Origin: Pseudomonas sp. GD03944
Lineage (GTDB): Bacteria; Pseudomonadota; Gammaproteobacteria; Pseudomonadales; Pseudomonadaceae
Assembly: GCF_029839275.1 (NCBI RefSeq)
Contig: NZ_JAOCAH010000013.1
Location: 62,001 to 126,000 of the forward strand
Direction of reading: 5' to 3'
DNA length: 64,000 nt
The position numbers and the translations under genes were made by a program. Positions within the stretch are counted from its first letter, which is position 1, and every line of letters begins with the position of its first letter. The notes under the pieces are model-generated. The model worked only from the letters and a program-made list of their open reading frames with translations, was not told the origin of the DNA and did not search any database. Shown here piece after piece: positions 54,678 to 63,868 of the stretch.

Positions 54678-56294
54678 ATGAACGAACACGAAGACCCCAG
54701 CAGCGACCGCCTCAAGAAACACTTTGCCCAGCGCGTCATCCATCAGGCGCGACAAGTGCTTGAAGTCTGGCAGCGCCTGCAGCGTGACGAGTGGAACGAC
54801 GCCGGCATGCTCGAGTTGAGCGAGGCCGCCCTCCTGCTGCAGCGGTACGCGGAGCGTTTCGACCAGGCCGAGCACAGTCAGCTGGCCCAGGGGATCGGCA
54901 ACTGCCTGGAGTCCGTGGCGAACAACCGCGGCCGCCTCAACAGCGACATGATCAGCGAGCTCAACCTGCTGATGCAGCGCCTGTCGCGCACCGGCCTGCG
55001 CCATGGCGACCGCTTCGAACAGACCGTGCTGCCACCCCTGCGCAAGCCGGTGTACCTGGCCCTGCAGCACATCGAACGCGCCGAACGCCTGGCCCAGCAG
55101 CTGGAATTCTTCGGCATGGCCGCACAGCCGCTGGACACCGCCAACGCCTTCCGCGCCGCGATGCTCGAACGCCACCCGGCGGCCATTGTCATGGAAGTGG
55201 ATTTCTCCGGCCCGGGCTGCGGCCTGCAACTGGCCGAGGCGATCCAGCACAATCTGGAACAGAAGATCCCGCTGCTCTTCTACAGCCAGGAAGAAACCGA
55301 CACCCCGACGCGCCTGGCCGCGGTGCGCGCCGGCGGCCAGGAATACTTCACCGGCTCGCTGGATGCCTCCAGCCTGCTCGAGCGCATCGAAGTGCTCACC
55401 CACGTGGCGCAGTACGACCCGTACAAGGTGCTGATCGTCGATGATTCGCGGGCCCAGGCCACCCACACCGAGCGCGTGCTGAACAGCGCCGGCATCGTCA
55501 CCCGCACCCTCACCGAGCCGATCCTGGCGATGGGCGAGCTGGCCGAGTTCCAGCCCGACCTGATCATCCTCGACATGTACATGCCCGAGTGCAACGGCAC
55601 CGAACTGGCCAAGGTGATCCGCCACAACGACCGCTACGTGAGCGTGCCGATCATCTACCTGTCCGCCGAAGACGACCTGGACAAGCAGCTCGACGCCATG
55701 AGCGAAGGCGGCGACGACTTCCTGACCAAGCCGATCAAGCCACGGCACCTGATCGCCACAGTGCGCAACCGCGCGGCGCGAGCACGCAACCTCAAGGCAC
55801 GCATGGTGCGCGACAGCCTCACCGGCCTGTACAACCACACCCACACCCTGCAGCTGCTGGAAGACACCTGCTACCGCACCCAGCGGGACGGCCAGCCGCT
55901 CAGCTTCGCCATGCTCGATATCGACTTCTTCAAGAAGGTCAACGACAACTACGGCCACCCCATGGGCGACCGGGTGATCAAGAGCCTGGCGCTGTTCCTC
56001 AAGCAGCGGCTGCGCAAGAGCGACCATATCGGCCGCTACGGTGGCGAAGAATTCGCCGTGGTGATGCCCAACACCGATGCCAGGACCGCCGCCCGGGTGC
56101 TGGACGAAATCCGCCAGCGCTTCGCGGAAATCCACTACCCGGCGCAGCCCCAGGACCTGTCCTGCACCTTCAGTTGCGGCATCGCCGAACTGCGTGCCGA
56201 CACCGACGCCAAGAGCCTGTCCCAGCAGGCCGACGAAGCGCTGTACGTGGCCAAGCATGGCGGCCGCAACCGCGTGGAAATCTTCCGCGACTGA
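54678..56294 (+). CDS. gcbA: GcbA-type diguanylate cyclase with receiver domains
   Basis: 538 aa cytoplasmic enzyme making cyclic-di-GMP. N-terminal helical region (1-120), a degenerate receiver (IVMEVDFSGPGCGLQLAEAI), a second, intact receiver (VLIVDDSRAQATHTERV; acceptor Asp in LIILDMYMPECNG; Lys in FLTKPIKPRH), then GGDEF with GRYGGEEFAVVMPN and an RxxD inhibitory site (RKSD) five residues before it. This layout and the place before a ctpL-type gene match P. fluorescens GcbA/PA4843, which promotes surface attachment. The ATG 54678. It gives the window two GGDEF enzymes. Confidence 0.9.
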   Translation: MNEHEDPSSDRLKKHFAQRVIHQARQVLEVWQRLQRDEWNDAGMLELSEAALLLQRYAERFDQAEHSQLAQGIGNCLESVANNRGRLNSDMISELNLLMQRLSRTGLRHGDRFEQTVLPPLRKPVYLALQHIERAERLAQQLEFFGMAAQPLDTANAFRAAMLERHPAAIVMEVDFSGPGCGLQLAEAIQHNLEQKIPLLFYSQEETDTPTRLAAVRAGGQEYFTGSLDASSLLERIEVLTHVAQYDPYKVLIVDDSRAQATHTERVLNSAGIVTRTLTEPILAMGELAEFQPDLIILDMYMPECNGTELAKVIRHNDRYVSVPIIYLSAEDDLDKQLDAMSEGGDDFLTKPIKPRHLIATVRNRAARARNLKARMVRDSLTGLYNHTHTLQLLEDTCYRTQRDGQPLSFAMLDIDFFKKVNDNYGHPMGDRVIKSLALFLKQRLRKSDHIGRYGGEEFAVVMPNTDARTAARVLDEIRQRFAEIHYPAQPQDLSCTFSCGIAELRADTDAKSLSQQADEALYVAKHGGRNRVEIFRD

Positions 56295-56320
56295 GCCGAT
56301 GAAACGTGATGGCCATCACG

Positions 56321-56338
56321 GTGTCATCATGGCGTCAT
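56321..56338 (+). promoter_or_regulatory. Pho-box-like direct repeat upstream of ctpL
   Basis: GTGTCAT-CATG-GCGTCAT: two heptamers with 11-base periodicity resembling the PhoB consensus CTGTCAT-N4-CTGTCAT (six of seven and five of seven matches). It ends 85 bases before the ctpL start, with CAATAA about ten bases further on as a possible -10. CtpL in P. aeruginosa is a phosphate-starvation chemoreceptor (established), so this fits PhoB control. Confidence 0.65.
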
Positions 56339-56423
56339 GAAAACGCAATAACTTCGACGACAACAGAGCGGCACGTCCCTCCGGCGCGCCGCCCAGCCAC
56401 CGTTATGTTGTCGGTCGAGCCCC

Positions 56424-58388
56424 ATGCGCCTGAAGTACCTCACCAACCTCAATACCCTCCTGCTGGTCACCGTGTGCATCGCCCTCGGGGCCATGCTGTG
56501 GTGGTCGCAGCGGGCGCTGGAGCGCCCGTACGTGCTGATGGACCGCTACCTCAACCTGTCGCAGCAATTCCAGAGCGACGTGGCGCGCAACATCCTCGGC
56601 TACCTGGACAGTGGCGATGCCCTGCGCCATAGCACCGCGCTGCAGGCCCTGGACAGCCTCGCCCCGGCCCTGGACGAACTGCCGCCGCAACTGGCCGACG
56701 ACCTGCGCCCGAGCCTCGACGAGCTGCGCGCCTTCAGCGCCAACCAGTTGCTGGCGGCGGGCAAGCTGGCCGGTGATCCCCAGGGCCTGCTGCTGCAGGC
56801 CGAGCGGGAAATCGCCGCGGCCCTGGAACAGCTCGCCGCCTACGCCGACAGCAGCGCCAGCGGCGCGGCCAACGACTACCGTCGCCCCCTGTTCAATGCC
56901 GCCCAGCACCTGGCGCGCCTGGCCCACGCCCGCGACAAGCTGGTGAGCAGCGGGCGCAGCGAACTGGCGGCAGACGTCGAACGCGAATTGAAGACCTTGC
57001 AGGAGCAGGCCCAGGCCCTCAGCGCCCTGCCGCTGCTCGGCGTGGAAGAAGACAGCGCCTCCGGCGGCGACGCCTTCGCCGCCCTGCTCGGGCTGGCCAG
57101 CGACAGCCAGGACACCCAGGCCGAAGACAAGGGCATCGCCCTCAAACGCGAACTGGGCAGCCTGCTCGGTCGCTACCCGGCGGAGCTGGCGCGCACCCGC
57201 GGCCTGATCGAAGAGCGCAGCCAACTGGCCAGCGCCACCCGCAGCCAGGTGGACAAGGTGCACCAGGCCCTGGCGGCACTGGAACCCGTGGTGCGTGCCG
57301 AGCACGGCCGCATCCAGGGTGAGGTGCGCCTGCTGCAGGGCCTGATGATCGGCCTGATCCTGCTGATCGCCCTGACCATCGACACCCTGCAACGGCGCCT
57401 GACCCGGGTGCTCACCCGCCTGGTACCGGCCCTGTCGGCCTGGGCCGCCGGCGACTTCAGCGCCCCGGTCCAGCTCGGCACCCGCACCCGGGAACTGCAC
57501 GACATCGAGGAATCGCTGAACCGGCTGCGGGCCTACCTCGTCGATCTGGTCGGCACCATTCGCCAGCAGGCCGAACAGGTTGCCGACTCCAGCCGCCACC
57601 TGGCCGACCTGAGCAGTGGCCTGCATGCCGGCGCCGAGCGCCAGGCCGGCGACACCGCGCAGATTCGCGACGCCCTGGGCGAACTGGAAGCCACCATCCA
57701 GCAGGTCGCTGGCGACGCTAGCCAGACCGCCGATGCCAGCCGCGACGCCGACCGCGCCCTGGGCCACAGCCAGCAGGTGATCGGCCAGAGCCTCGGCGGC
57801 CTGCACGCCCTGGTCAGCGAGGTGCAGGACAACGCCCAGGCCATCGAGCGCCTGGCCGAGGAAACCACCACCATCGGCGACGTGCTGACCGTGATCCGCA
57901 GTATTGCCGAACAGACCAACCTGCTGGCCCTCAACGCCGCCATCGAGGCTGCCCGTGCTGGCGAGGCCGGACGCGGCTTCGCCGTGGTGGCCGACGAGGT
58001 GCGCTCGCTGTCGCAACGCACCGGCAACGCCACTGCGGAAATCCAGGAACTGATCGGCCGCCTGCAGAACGCCGCCCGCCAGTCGGTGGAGGCCATGCGC
58101 GCCCAGGTCGCCCACGCCGAGGCCACTGCCGCCCAAGCCGAGGCCGCGGATGGCGCCCTCGACGAAATCGTCACGGCCATCCGTACCACCGCCAGCATGG
58201 CCGAGCGCATCGCCGAAACCACGGCCCAGCAGAGCGGCGCAGTGAGCGAGATTCGCGACCACAGCGAGCGCATCCATCAGCTCGGCGGCGACAACCTGGA
58301 ACGCATCGCCCAGGGCCGCCAGCAGGGCGACCAGCTGCTCGACCTCGGTGGCCGCCTGCACACCGCCGTGCAAGCCTTCCGCCTCTAG
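56424..58388 (+). CDS. ctpL: Methyl-accepting chemotaxis protein, CtpL-type (phosphate chemotaxis)
   Basis: 654 aa. N-terminal helix (LNTLLLVTVCIALGAMLWW), a long all-helical periplasmic domain of about 290 residues (VLMDRYLNLSQQFQSDVARN; LLLQAEREIAAALEQLAAYA), helix 2 (LLQGLMIGLILLIALTID), HAMP, then the signalling hairpin SIAEQTNLLALNAAIEAARA-GEAGRGFAVVADEVRSLS (split here). The helical sensor and the gcbA-dsbD setting identify it with PA4844 CtpL, which responds to low inorganic phosphate (and, in P. aeruginosa, 4-chloroaniline). The Pho-box-like repeat upstream supports this. Confidence 0.88.
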   Translation: MRLKYLTNLNTLLLVTVCIALGAMLWWSQRALERPYVLMDRYLNLSQQFQSDVARNILGYLDSGDALRHSTALQALDSLAPALDELPPQLADDLRPSLDELRAFSANQLLAAGKLAGDPQGLLLQAEREIAAALEQLAAYADSSASGAANDYRRPLFNAAQHLARLAHARDKLVSSGRSELAADVERELKTLQEQAQALSALPLLGVEEDSASGGDAFAALLGLASDSQDTQAEDKGIALKRELGSLLGRYPAELARTRGLIEERSQLASATRSQVDKVHQALAALEPVVRAEHGRIQGEVRLLQGLMIGLILLIALTIDTLQRRLTRVLTRLVPALSAWAAGDFSAPVQLGTRTRELHDIEESLNRLRAYLVDLVGTIRQQAEQVADSSRHLADLSSGLHAGAERQAGDTAQIRDALGELEATIQQVAGDASQTADASRDADRALGHSQQVIGQSLGGLHALVSEVQDNAQAIERLAEETTTIGDVLTVIRSIAEQTNLLALNAAIEAARAGEAGRGFAVVADEVRSLSQRTGNATAEIQELIGRLQNAARQSVEAMRAQVAHAEATAAQAEAADGALDEIVTAIRTTASMAERIAETTAQQSGAVSEIRDHSERIHQLGGDNLERIAQGRQQGDQLLDLGGRLHTAVQAFRL

Positions 58389-58585
58389 GCTTCGTTAGCC
58401 CCAGCTGAGGGGCTGAAGAGGCCTCAGAACGGCGCTCACAGGCCTGCGCGTCCTTATGTCGCACCCGCGCGAGGGCGCAGGCGCATCGCCTTTCAGGCAC
58501 CGGACAAAGCCGCTTACAGCCTTGCCCATGCCCTGAACGGCGGGCGTCCGTTATGATGCCGGGGTTCCCGCATTCCGAGATGTCC

Positions 58586-60337
58586 ATGCGCCGCGTCCTC
58601 ACCCTGCTGCTCCTGCTCATTGCCCTGCCCGTCAGCGCCGGCCTGCTCGACAGCCGTCCGGCCCCCAGTCCGCTGGGCGCCCCGCTGAACAACAGCGCCG
58701 ATTTCCTGCCCGTGCGCGAAGCGTTCAAGCTGAACCTGGTCGACAGCAGCGCCGACGCCATCAAGCTGAACTTCGTCGCCGCCGAGGGCTACTACCTCTA
58801 CAAACACCGCTTCAAGTTCAGCGTCGAGCCCACCGACCTGACCCCGGGCGAAGCGGTGCTGCCGGCCGGCGAGCCGAAGACCGACGAGTTCTTCGGCGAC
58901 GTCGAGGTGTACTACGGTGTGCTCGACGTCGAGATTCCGCTGAGCAACCCGGACAATCGCCCGCTGACCCTGTCGGTGACCTACCAGGGCTGCGCCGACA
59001 AGGGCCTGTGCTACCCGCCGGAAACCGAACAGCTGGAGATCAACGGTGGGTTTTCCGCTGCGAGCGCCAGCTGGACCTGGACCGACCTGGCGCTGTTCTA
59101 CCTTGCCGGCCTGGGCCTGACCTTCACCCCCTGCGTACTGCCGATGCTGCCGATTCTCTCCGGCGTGGTGCTGCGCGGCCGGCCGAGCAACCGCCGCGGC
59201 CTGGTGCTGTCGCTGGCGTACGTGCTGCCGATGGCCGCCTGCTACGCCGCCCTCGGTGCACTGATGGGCCTGTTCGGCGCCGGCCTCAATCTGCAGGCGA
59301 TGCTGCAGTCGCCCTGGGTCCTGGTGCCCTTCGCACTGTTCTTCAGCCTGTTCGCCCTGGCGATGTTCGGTGTGTTCGAGCTGCGCCTCCCGGCGTTCAT
59401 CCGCGAGCGCCTGGACCGCAAGGCCGACAGCACCCAGGGCGGCTCGATCGCCGGGGCTGCGACCCTGGGCGTGCTCTCCAGCCTGATCGTCTCGCCGTGC
59501 GTGACCGCGCCGCTGACCGCCCTGCTGCTCTATATCAGCAGCACCGGCGACGCCGTGGGCGGTGGCCTGCAGCTGTTCGCCCTGGGCCTGGGCATGGGCA
59601 CGCCACTGGTGGTCTTCGCCGCGGGCGGTGGTGCACTGCTGCCGAAATCCGGCACCTGGATGGTCACGGTGCGCAATGCCTTCGGCGTCATGCTGCTGGC
59701 CGTTTCCGTCTGGCTGCTCGAACGGGTTCTGCCCGGCGCGCTGTCCCTGGCGCTGTGGGGCTTGCTGGCGGCGGGCGTGGCGCTGTTCCTCGGCGCCCTG
59801 GAATTCGGCACCAAGTCGCCGCGCGAGAAATTGGCACAGCTGGCCGGCCTGGCCCTGCTGGTCTACGCCCTGGCGGCCTGGACCGGTGCCCTGCAAGGTC
59901 AGGATGACCCGCTGCGCCCCCTGGGCCGGCTGGACAGCGTCGCCTCGGCTGGCGCACCGGCCAGCCACGCCGGCTGGCAGACCATCGAAACTGCGGCTGA
60001 ACTGGACGCAGCCTTCGCCGCGGCCCAGCGCGACGGCCGCCCGCTGCTGCTCGACTGGTACGCTGACTGGTGCATCAGCTGCAAGGTCATCGAACGCGAA
60101 GTGCTCAACGCCCCCCAGATTGGCCCGCAGCTGGCCGATTACCAGCTGGTGCGCTTCGACATGACCGACAGCACCGCCGCCCAACGGGCCCTGCTCGACC
60201 GCTACCAGCTGTTCGGTCCTCCCGCGATCCTGCTGTTCGATGGCAAGGGCAGCGAATGGCGCGATCTACGCGTGGTCGGCGAGATCAACGCCACCGACTT
60301 TTCCGCCCGACTGGGTCAGGCAAAAGAACGCTTCTAG
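58586..60337 (+). CDS. dsbD: Thiol:disulfide interchange protein DsbD/DipZ
   Basis: 583 aa. Carries electrons from cytoplasmic thioredoxin through the membrane to periplasmic DsbC/DsbG and cytochrome c maturation. Signal peptide (VLTLLLLLIALPVSAG), N-terminal beta domain with CADKGLCYPP (redox Cys pair), membrane domain of eight helices with FTPCVLPMLPILSG and SLIVSPCVTAPLTALL (the two membrane Cys), and C-terminal thioredoxin-like domain with WYADWCISCKVIERE (CxxC). Start uncertain between 58580 and 58586; GAG at 58577-58579 favours 58586. Confidence 0.95.
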   Translation: MRRVLTLLLLLIALPVSAGLLDSRPAPSPLGAPLNNSADFLPVREAFKLNLVDSSADAIKLNFVAAEGYYLYKHRFKFSVEPTDLTPGEAVLPAGEPKTDEFFGDVEVYYGVLDVEIPLSNPDNRPLTLSVTYQGCADKGLCYPPETEQLEINGGFSAASASWTWTDLALFYLAGLGLTFTPCVLPMLPILSGVVLRGRPSNRRGLVLSLAYVLPMAACYAALGALMGLFGAGLNLQAMLQSPWVLVPFALFFSLFALAMFGVFELRLPAFIRERLDRKADSTQGGSIAGAATLGVLSSLIVSPCVTAPLTALLLYISSTGDAVGGGLQLFALGLGMGTPLVVFAAGGGALLPKSGTWMVTVRNAFGVMLLAVSVWLLERVLPGALSLALWGLLAAGVALFLGALEFGTKSPREKLAQLAGLALLVYALAAWTGALQGQDDPLRPLGRLDSVASAGAPASHAGWQTIETAAELDAAFAAAQRDGRPLLLDWYADWCISCKVIEREVLNAPQIGPQLADYQLVRFDMTDSTAAQRALLDRYQLFGPPAILLFDGKGSEWRDLRVVGEINATDFSARLGQAKERF

Positions 60338-60447
60338 GTTTTCAGTCACATATCTGGCGCAAACTGCTGGCATCGTGTTGGCTATTGCTGAGAACGCCGC
60401 AACTCCGGCATAGTCCTGCGCACTATAAAAACGATGGAATCCCGACC

Positions 60448-60891
60448 ATGGCCACCCTACTGGTACTGCATGGCCCCAACCTCAATCTGTTGGGAACCCG
60501 TGAACCGGGCGTCTACGGCGCCGTCACCCTGGAGCAGATCAACCTCGATCTGGAGCGCCGCGCCCGCGAAGCCGGCCATCATCTGCTCTACCTGCAGAGC
60601 AATGCCGAGTACGAATTGATCGAGCGCATTCACGCCGCAAAGGGCGAAGGTGTCGACTTTATCCTGATCAATCCCGCCGCTTTCACACATACAAGCGTCG
60701 CATTACGTGACGCATTGCTGGGAGTGAGCATCCCATTCATCGAAGTGCACCTGTCCAACGTGCACAAGCGTGAACCCTTTCGCCATCACTCCTACTTCTC
60801 CGATGTAGCGGTAGGGGTGATCTGCGGCCTTGGCGCCAGCGGTTATCGGCTGGCCCTGGAGGCGGCGCTGGAACAACTTGAACGACCCTGA
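60448..60891 (+). CDS. aroQ: Type II 3-dehydroquinate dehydratase
   Basis: 147 aa, dodecameric shikimate-pathway enzyme: 3-dehydroquinate to 3-dehydroshikimate. Signature LLVLHGPNLNLLGTREPGVY (Asn/Arg/Tyr active-site loop; catalytic Tyr in the GVYG stretch), QSNAEYELIERIH, LINPAAFTHTSVALRDAL (substrate-binding Asn and His) and VHLSNVHKREPFRHHSYFS. Starts at ATG 60448 with GGAA eight bases upstream. It precedes accBC on the same strand by 22 bases, the usual Pseudomonas order. Confidence 0.96.
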   Translation: MATLLVLHGPNLNLLGTREPGVYGAVTLEQINLDLERRAREAGHHLLYLQSNAEYELIERIHAAKGEGVDFILINPAAFTHTSVALRDALLGVSIPFIEVHLSNVHKREPFRHHSYFSDVAVGVICGLGASGYRLALEAALEQLERP

Positions 60892-60913
60892 CCTCACCGG
60901 GAGTTAGACCACT

Positions 60914-61372
60914 ATGGATATTCGTAAAGTCAAGAAACTGATCGAGCTGCTGGAAGAGTCCGGCATCGACGAGCTGGAAATCAAAGAAGGCGAAGAGTCT
61001 GTGCGCATCAGCCGCCACAGCAAGCAGCAAGCCTTCATGCAACAGCCGATCTACGCGCCGGCTCCTGCTGCCGCACCGGTAGCCGCTGCACCTGCTGCCG
61101 CCGCTGAAGCCGCCGCCCCGGCCGCTGCCAAGCTGAACGGCACCGTGGTCCGCTCGCCGATGGTCGGCACCTTCTACCGCGCCGCTTCGCCAACCTCGGC
61201 CAACTTCGTCGAAGTCGGCTCCGTCGTTAAGAAAGGCGACATCCTCTGCATCGTCGAAGCGATGAAGATGATGAACCACATCGAGGCCGAAGCCAGCGGC
61301 ACGATCGAATCCATCCTGGGCGAGAACGGCCAGCCGGTGGAATACGATCAACCGCTGTTCACCATCGTCTGA
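60914..61372 (+). CDS. accB: Biotin carboxyl carrier protein of acetyl-CoA carboxylase
   Basis: 152 aa. Ala/Pro-rich linker (APAPAAAPVAAAPAAAAEAA) separates the N-terminal part from the biotinyl domain, whose lysine lies in VEAMKMMNHIEAEA (about residue 118). Carries biotin between AccC and the transcarboxylase AccAD in the first step of fatty-acid synthesis. GGGAG nine bases before the ATG. Immediately followed by accC (17 bases). Confidence 0.97.
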   Translation: MDIRKVKKLIELLEESGIDELEIKEGEESVRISRHSKQQAFMQQPIYAPAPAAAPVAAAPAAAAEAAAPAAAKLNGTVVRSPMVGTFYRAASPTSANFVEVGSVVKKGDILCIVEAMKMMNHIEAEASGTIESILGENGQPVEYDQPLFTIV

Positions 61373-61389
61373 TGCACGGGGAACCCGTA

Positions 61390-62745
61390 ATGCAGAAGCT
61401 GGAAAAAGTCCTGATCGCCAACCGCGGCGAGATTGCCCTGCGCATCCTGCGTGCGTGCAAGGAACTGGGCATCAAGACCGTGGCCGTGCACTCCACCGCC
61501 GACCGTGAATTGATGCACCTGGCCCTGGCCGACGAATCAGTATGCATCGGCCCGGCCCCGGGCAACCTGTCCTACCTGAACATCCCGGCGATCATCAGTG
61601 CCGCGGAAGTCACCGGCGCCACCGCCATTCACCCGGGCTACGGCTTCCTTGCGGAAAACGCCGACTTCGCCGAGCAGGTGGAAAAATCCGGCTTCGCCTT
61701 CATCGGCCCGAAAGCCGACACCATTCGCCTGATGGGCGACAAGGTGTCTGCCAAGGACGCCATGATCAAGGCCGGCGTACCGGTGGTTCCAGGCTCCGAC
61801 GGCCCGCTGCCGGAAGACGAGGCCGACGCCCTGCGCATCGCCCGTGAAGTCGGCTACCCGGTGATCATCAAGGCCGCTGGCGGCGGCGGTGGTCGCGGCA
61901 TGCGCGTGGTGTGGAAGGAAGAAGACCTGATCAAGTCGGCCAAGCTGACCCGCACCGAAGCCGGTGCCGCGTTCGGCAACCCGATGGTCTACCTGGAGAA
62001 GTTCCTCGGCAACCCGCGCCACGTGGAAGTCCAGGTCCTGTCCGACGGCCAGGGCAATGCTATTCACCTGTATGACCGCGACTGCTCGCTGCAGCGCCGT
62101 CACCAGAAGGTCCTGGAAGAAGCCCCGGCTCCGCTGATCGACGAGAAGGCCCGCGCCGAAGTGCTGCAACGCTGCGTCGATGCCTGCATCGAGATCGGCT
62201 ACCGTGGCGCCGGCACCTTCGAGTTCCTCTATGAAGACGGTCGCTTCTACTTCATCGAGATGAACACCCGCGTCCAGGTCGAGCACCCGGTCACCGAAAT
62301 GGTCACCGGCATCGACATCGTCAAGGAGATGCTGAGCATCGCCGCGGGCAACAAGCTGTCGTACAAGCAGGAAGACGTGAAGCTCCTGGGCCACGCCCTG
62401 GAGTGCCGCATCAACGCCGAAGACCCGGACAACTTCATGCCCTGCCCCGGCAAGGTGAAGCATTTCCACGCCCCGGGCGGCTTCGGTGTTCGCGTCGACT
62501 CGCACCTGTACAGCGGCTACTCGGTACCACCGAACTACGACTCGCTGATCGGCAAGCTGATCACCTACGGCACCACCCGTGACGAGGCCATGGCCCGCAT
62601 GCGAAATGCCCTGGAAGAAATCGTGGTCGACGGCATCAAGACCAACGTCCCGCTGCACCGCGACCTGGTTCGCGACAAGGGCTTCTGCCAGGGTGGCGTG
62701 AACATCCATTACCTGGAAAAGAAACTGGGTATGGACAAGCACTGA
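61390..62745 (+). CDS. accC: Biotin carboxylase subunit of acetyl-CoA carboxylase
   Basis: 451 aa, close to the 449 of E. coli. ATP-grasp enzyme that carboxylates biotin on AccB using bicarbonate. Motifs: KVLIANRGEIALRILRACKE at the N-terminus, HPGYGFLAENADFAEQVEKS, the glycine-rich ATP loop KAAGGGGGRGMRVV, FLGNPRHVEVQVLSDGQGNA and EMNTRVQVEHPVTEMVTGID (metal and catalytic Arg region). The ATG 61390 with GGGGAA upstream; an upstream frame start overlapping accB is not needed. Confidence 0.98.
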   Translation: MQKLEKVLIANRGEIALRILRACKELGIKTVAVHSTADRELMHLALADESVCIGPAPGNLSYLNIPAIISAAEVTGATAIHPGYGFLAENADFAEQVEKSGFAFIGPKADTIRLMGDKVSAKDAMIKAGVPVVPGSDGPLPEDEADALRIAREVGYPVIIKAAGGGGGRGMRVVWKEEDLIKSAKLTRTEAGAAFGNPMVYLEKFLGNPRHVEVQVLSDGQGNAIHLYDRDCSLQRRHQKVLEEAPAPLIDEKARAEVLQRCVDACIEIGYRGAGTFEFLYEDGRFYFIEMNTRVQVEHPVTEMVTGIDIVKEMLSIAAGNKLSYKQEDVKLLGHALECRINAEDPDNFMPCPGKVKHFHAPGGFGVRVDSHLYSGYSVPPNYDSLIGKLITYGTTRDEAMARMRNALEEIVVDGIKTNVPLHRDLVRDKGFCQGGVNIHYLEKKLGMDKH

Positions 62746-62785
62746 CCCCATGCCTGGCTCCGGCCAGGTCATGCGCAATGTCCGG

Positions 62786-62814
62786 ACAAGGGCTGCCCCA
62801 TGGGCGGCCCTTGT
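62786..62814 (+). terminator. Hairpin terminator after accC
   Basis: Twelve-pair stem (one G-U pair) ACAAGGGCTGCC with GGCGGCCCTTGT (62786-62797 and 62803-62814), five-base loop, 40 bases past the accC stop. No T run follows (CATTTG), so termination may be partial, which would let some transcripts reach prmA. Confidence 0.65.
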
Positions 62815-62919
62815 CATTTGTGCCCACCGGTCGTCCTGCCCGCTCTGGCAGCACGCCCCTCCGTTCAAGTAAGCTGCGCGGCCAATCACCCTAGCGCCGC
62901 CACGTTCACGAGGTTTTCC

Positions 62920-63798
62920 ATGCCCTGGTTACAAGTCCGTCTCGCCATCACCCCGGAGCAGGCGGAAACCTACGAAGACGCCCTGCTGGACGTCGGCGCC
63001 GTGTCGGTGACCTTCATGGACGCCGAAGACCAGCCGATCTTCGAGCCGGACCTGGGCACCACGCCGCTGTGGTCGCACACCCACCTGCTGGCCTTGTTCG
63101 AGGCGGACACCGACCCGGACGCCCTGGTGGCGCACCTGCAACTGCTGACCGGTGGCGAGCTGCCCGAGCACCACATCGAGCGCATCGAAGACCAGGACTG
63201 GGAACGCAGCTGGATGGACGGCTTCCAGCCAATGCGCTTTGGCCAGCGCCTGTGGATCGTGCCGAGCTGGCACGCGGCGCCCGAGCCGGACGCGGTCAAC
63301 CTGCTGCTCGACCCCGGCCTGGCCTTCGGCACCGGTACCCACCCGACCACCGCCCTGTGCCTGGAATGGCTGGACGGCCAGGCGCTGGACGGCTGCAGCG
63401 TGATCGACTTCGGCTGCGGCTCGGGCATCCTGGCGATCGCCGCGCTGCTGCTGGGCGCACCCCAGGCAGTCGGCACCGACATCGACCCGCAGGCGCTTGA
63501 AGCCTCCCGCGACAATGCCGGGCGTAACGGCATCGACCCGGCGCGCTTCCCGGTCTACCTGCCGGCCGACATGCCGCAGGCCCAGGCTGACGTGGTGGTG
63601 GCCAATATTCTCGCCGGCCCGCTGGTGGCCCTGGCGCCGCAGATCACCGCACTGGTCAAGCCGGGCGGTCGACTGGCCCTTTCCGGGATCCTGGCCGAGC
63701 AGGCCGAGGAAGTGCGCACCGCCTACCAGGACGCCTTCGACCTCGACCCCACGGCCACCAAGGACGACTGGGTGCGCATCAGTGGTGTGCGCCGCTGA
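62920..63798 (+). CDS. prmA: Ribosomal protein L11 methyltransferase
   Basis: 292 aa SAM-dependent enzyme trimethylating amino groups of ribosomal protein L11. N-terminal L11-recognition domain (LQVRLAITPEQAETYEDALL), linker, then the Rossmann-type domain with FGTGTHPTTALCLEWLDG, VIDFGCGSGILAIAALLLGA (SAM-binding) and ADVVVANILAGPLVALAPQI (catalytic NILA motif). The ATG 62920 has GAGG seven bases upstream. Confidence 0.96.
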   Translation: MPWLQVRLAITPEQAETYEDALLDVGAVSVTFMDAEDQPIFEPDLGTTPLWSHTHLLALFEADTDPDALVAHLQLLTGGELPEHHIERIEDQDWERSWMDGFQPMRFGQRLWIVPSWHAAPEPDAVNLLLDPGLAFGTGTHPTTALCLEWLDGQALDGCSVIDFGCGSGILAIAALLLGAPQAVGTDIDPQALEASRDNAGRNGIDPARFPVYLPADMPQAQADVVVANILAGPLVALAPQITALVKPGGRLALSGILAEQAEEVRTAYQDAFDLDPTATKDDWVRISGVRR

Positions 63799-63868
63799 CG
63801 CCGCGCGCCAGCAGTTGCGTTAGACTAGCCCCCTTGTTTCCGCCGATCGCAGGCCGCCGGATTGCCGC

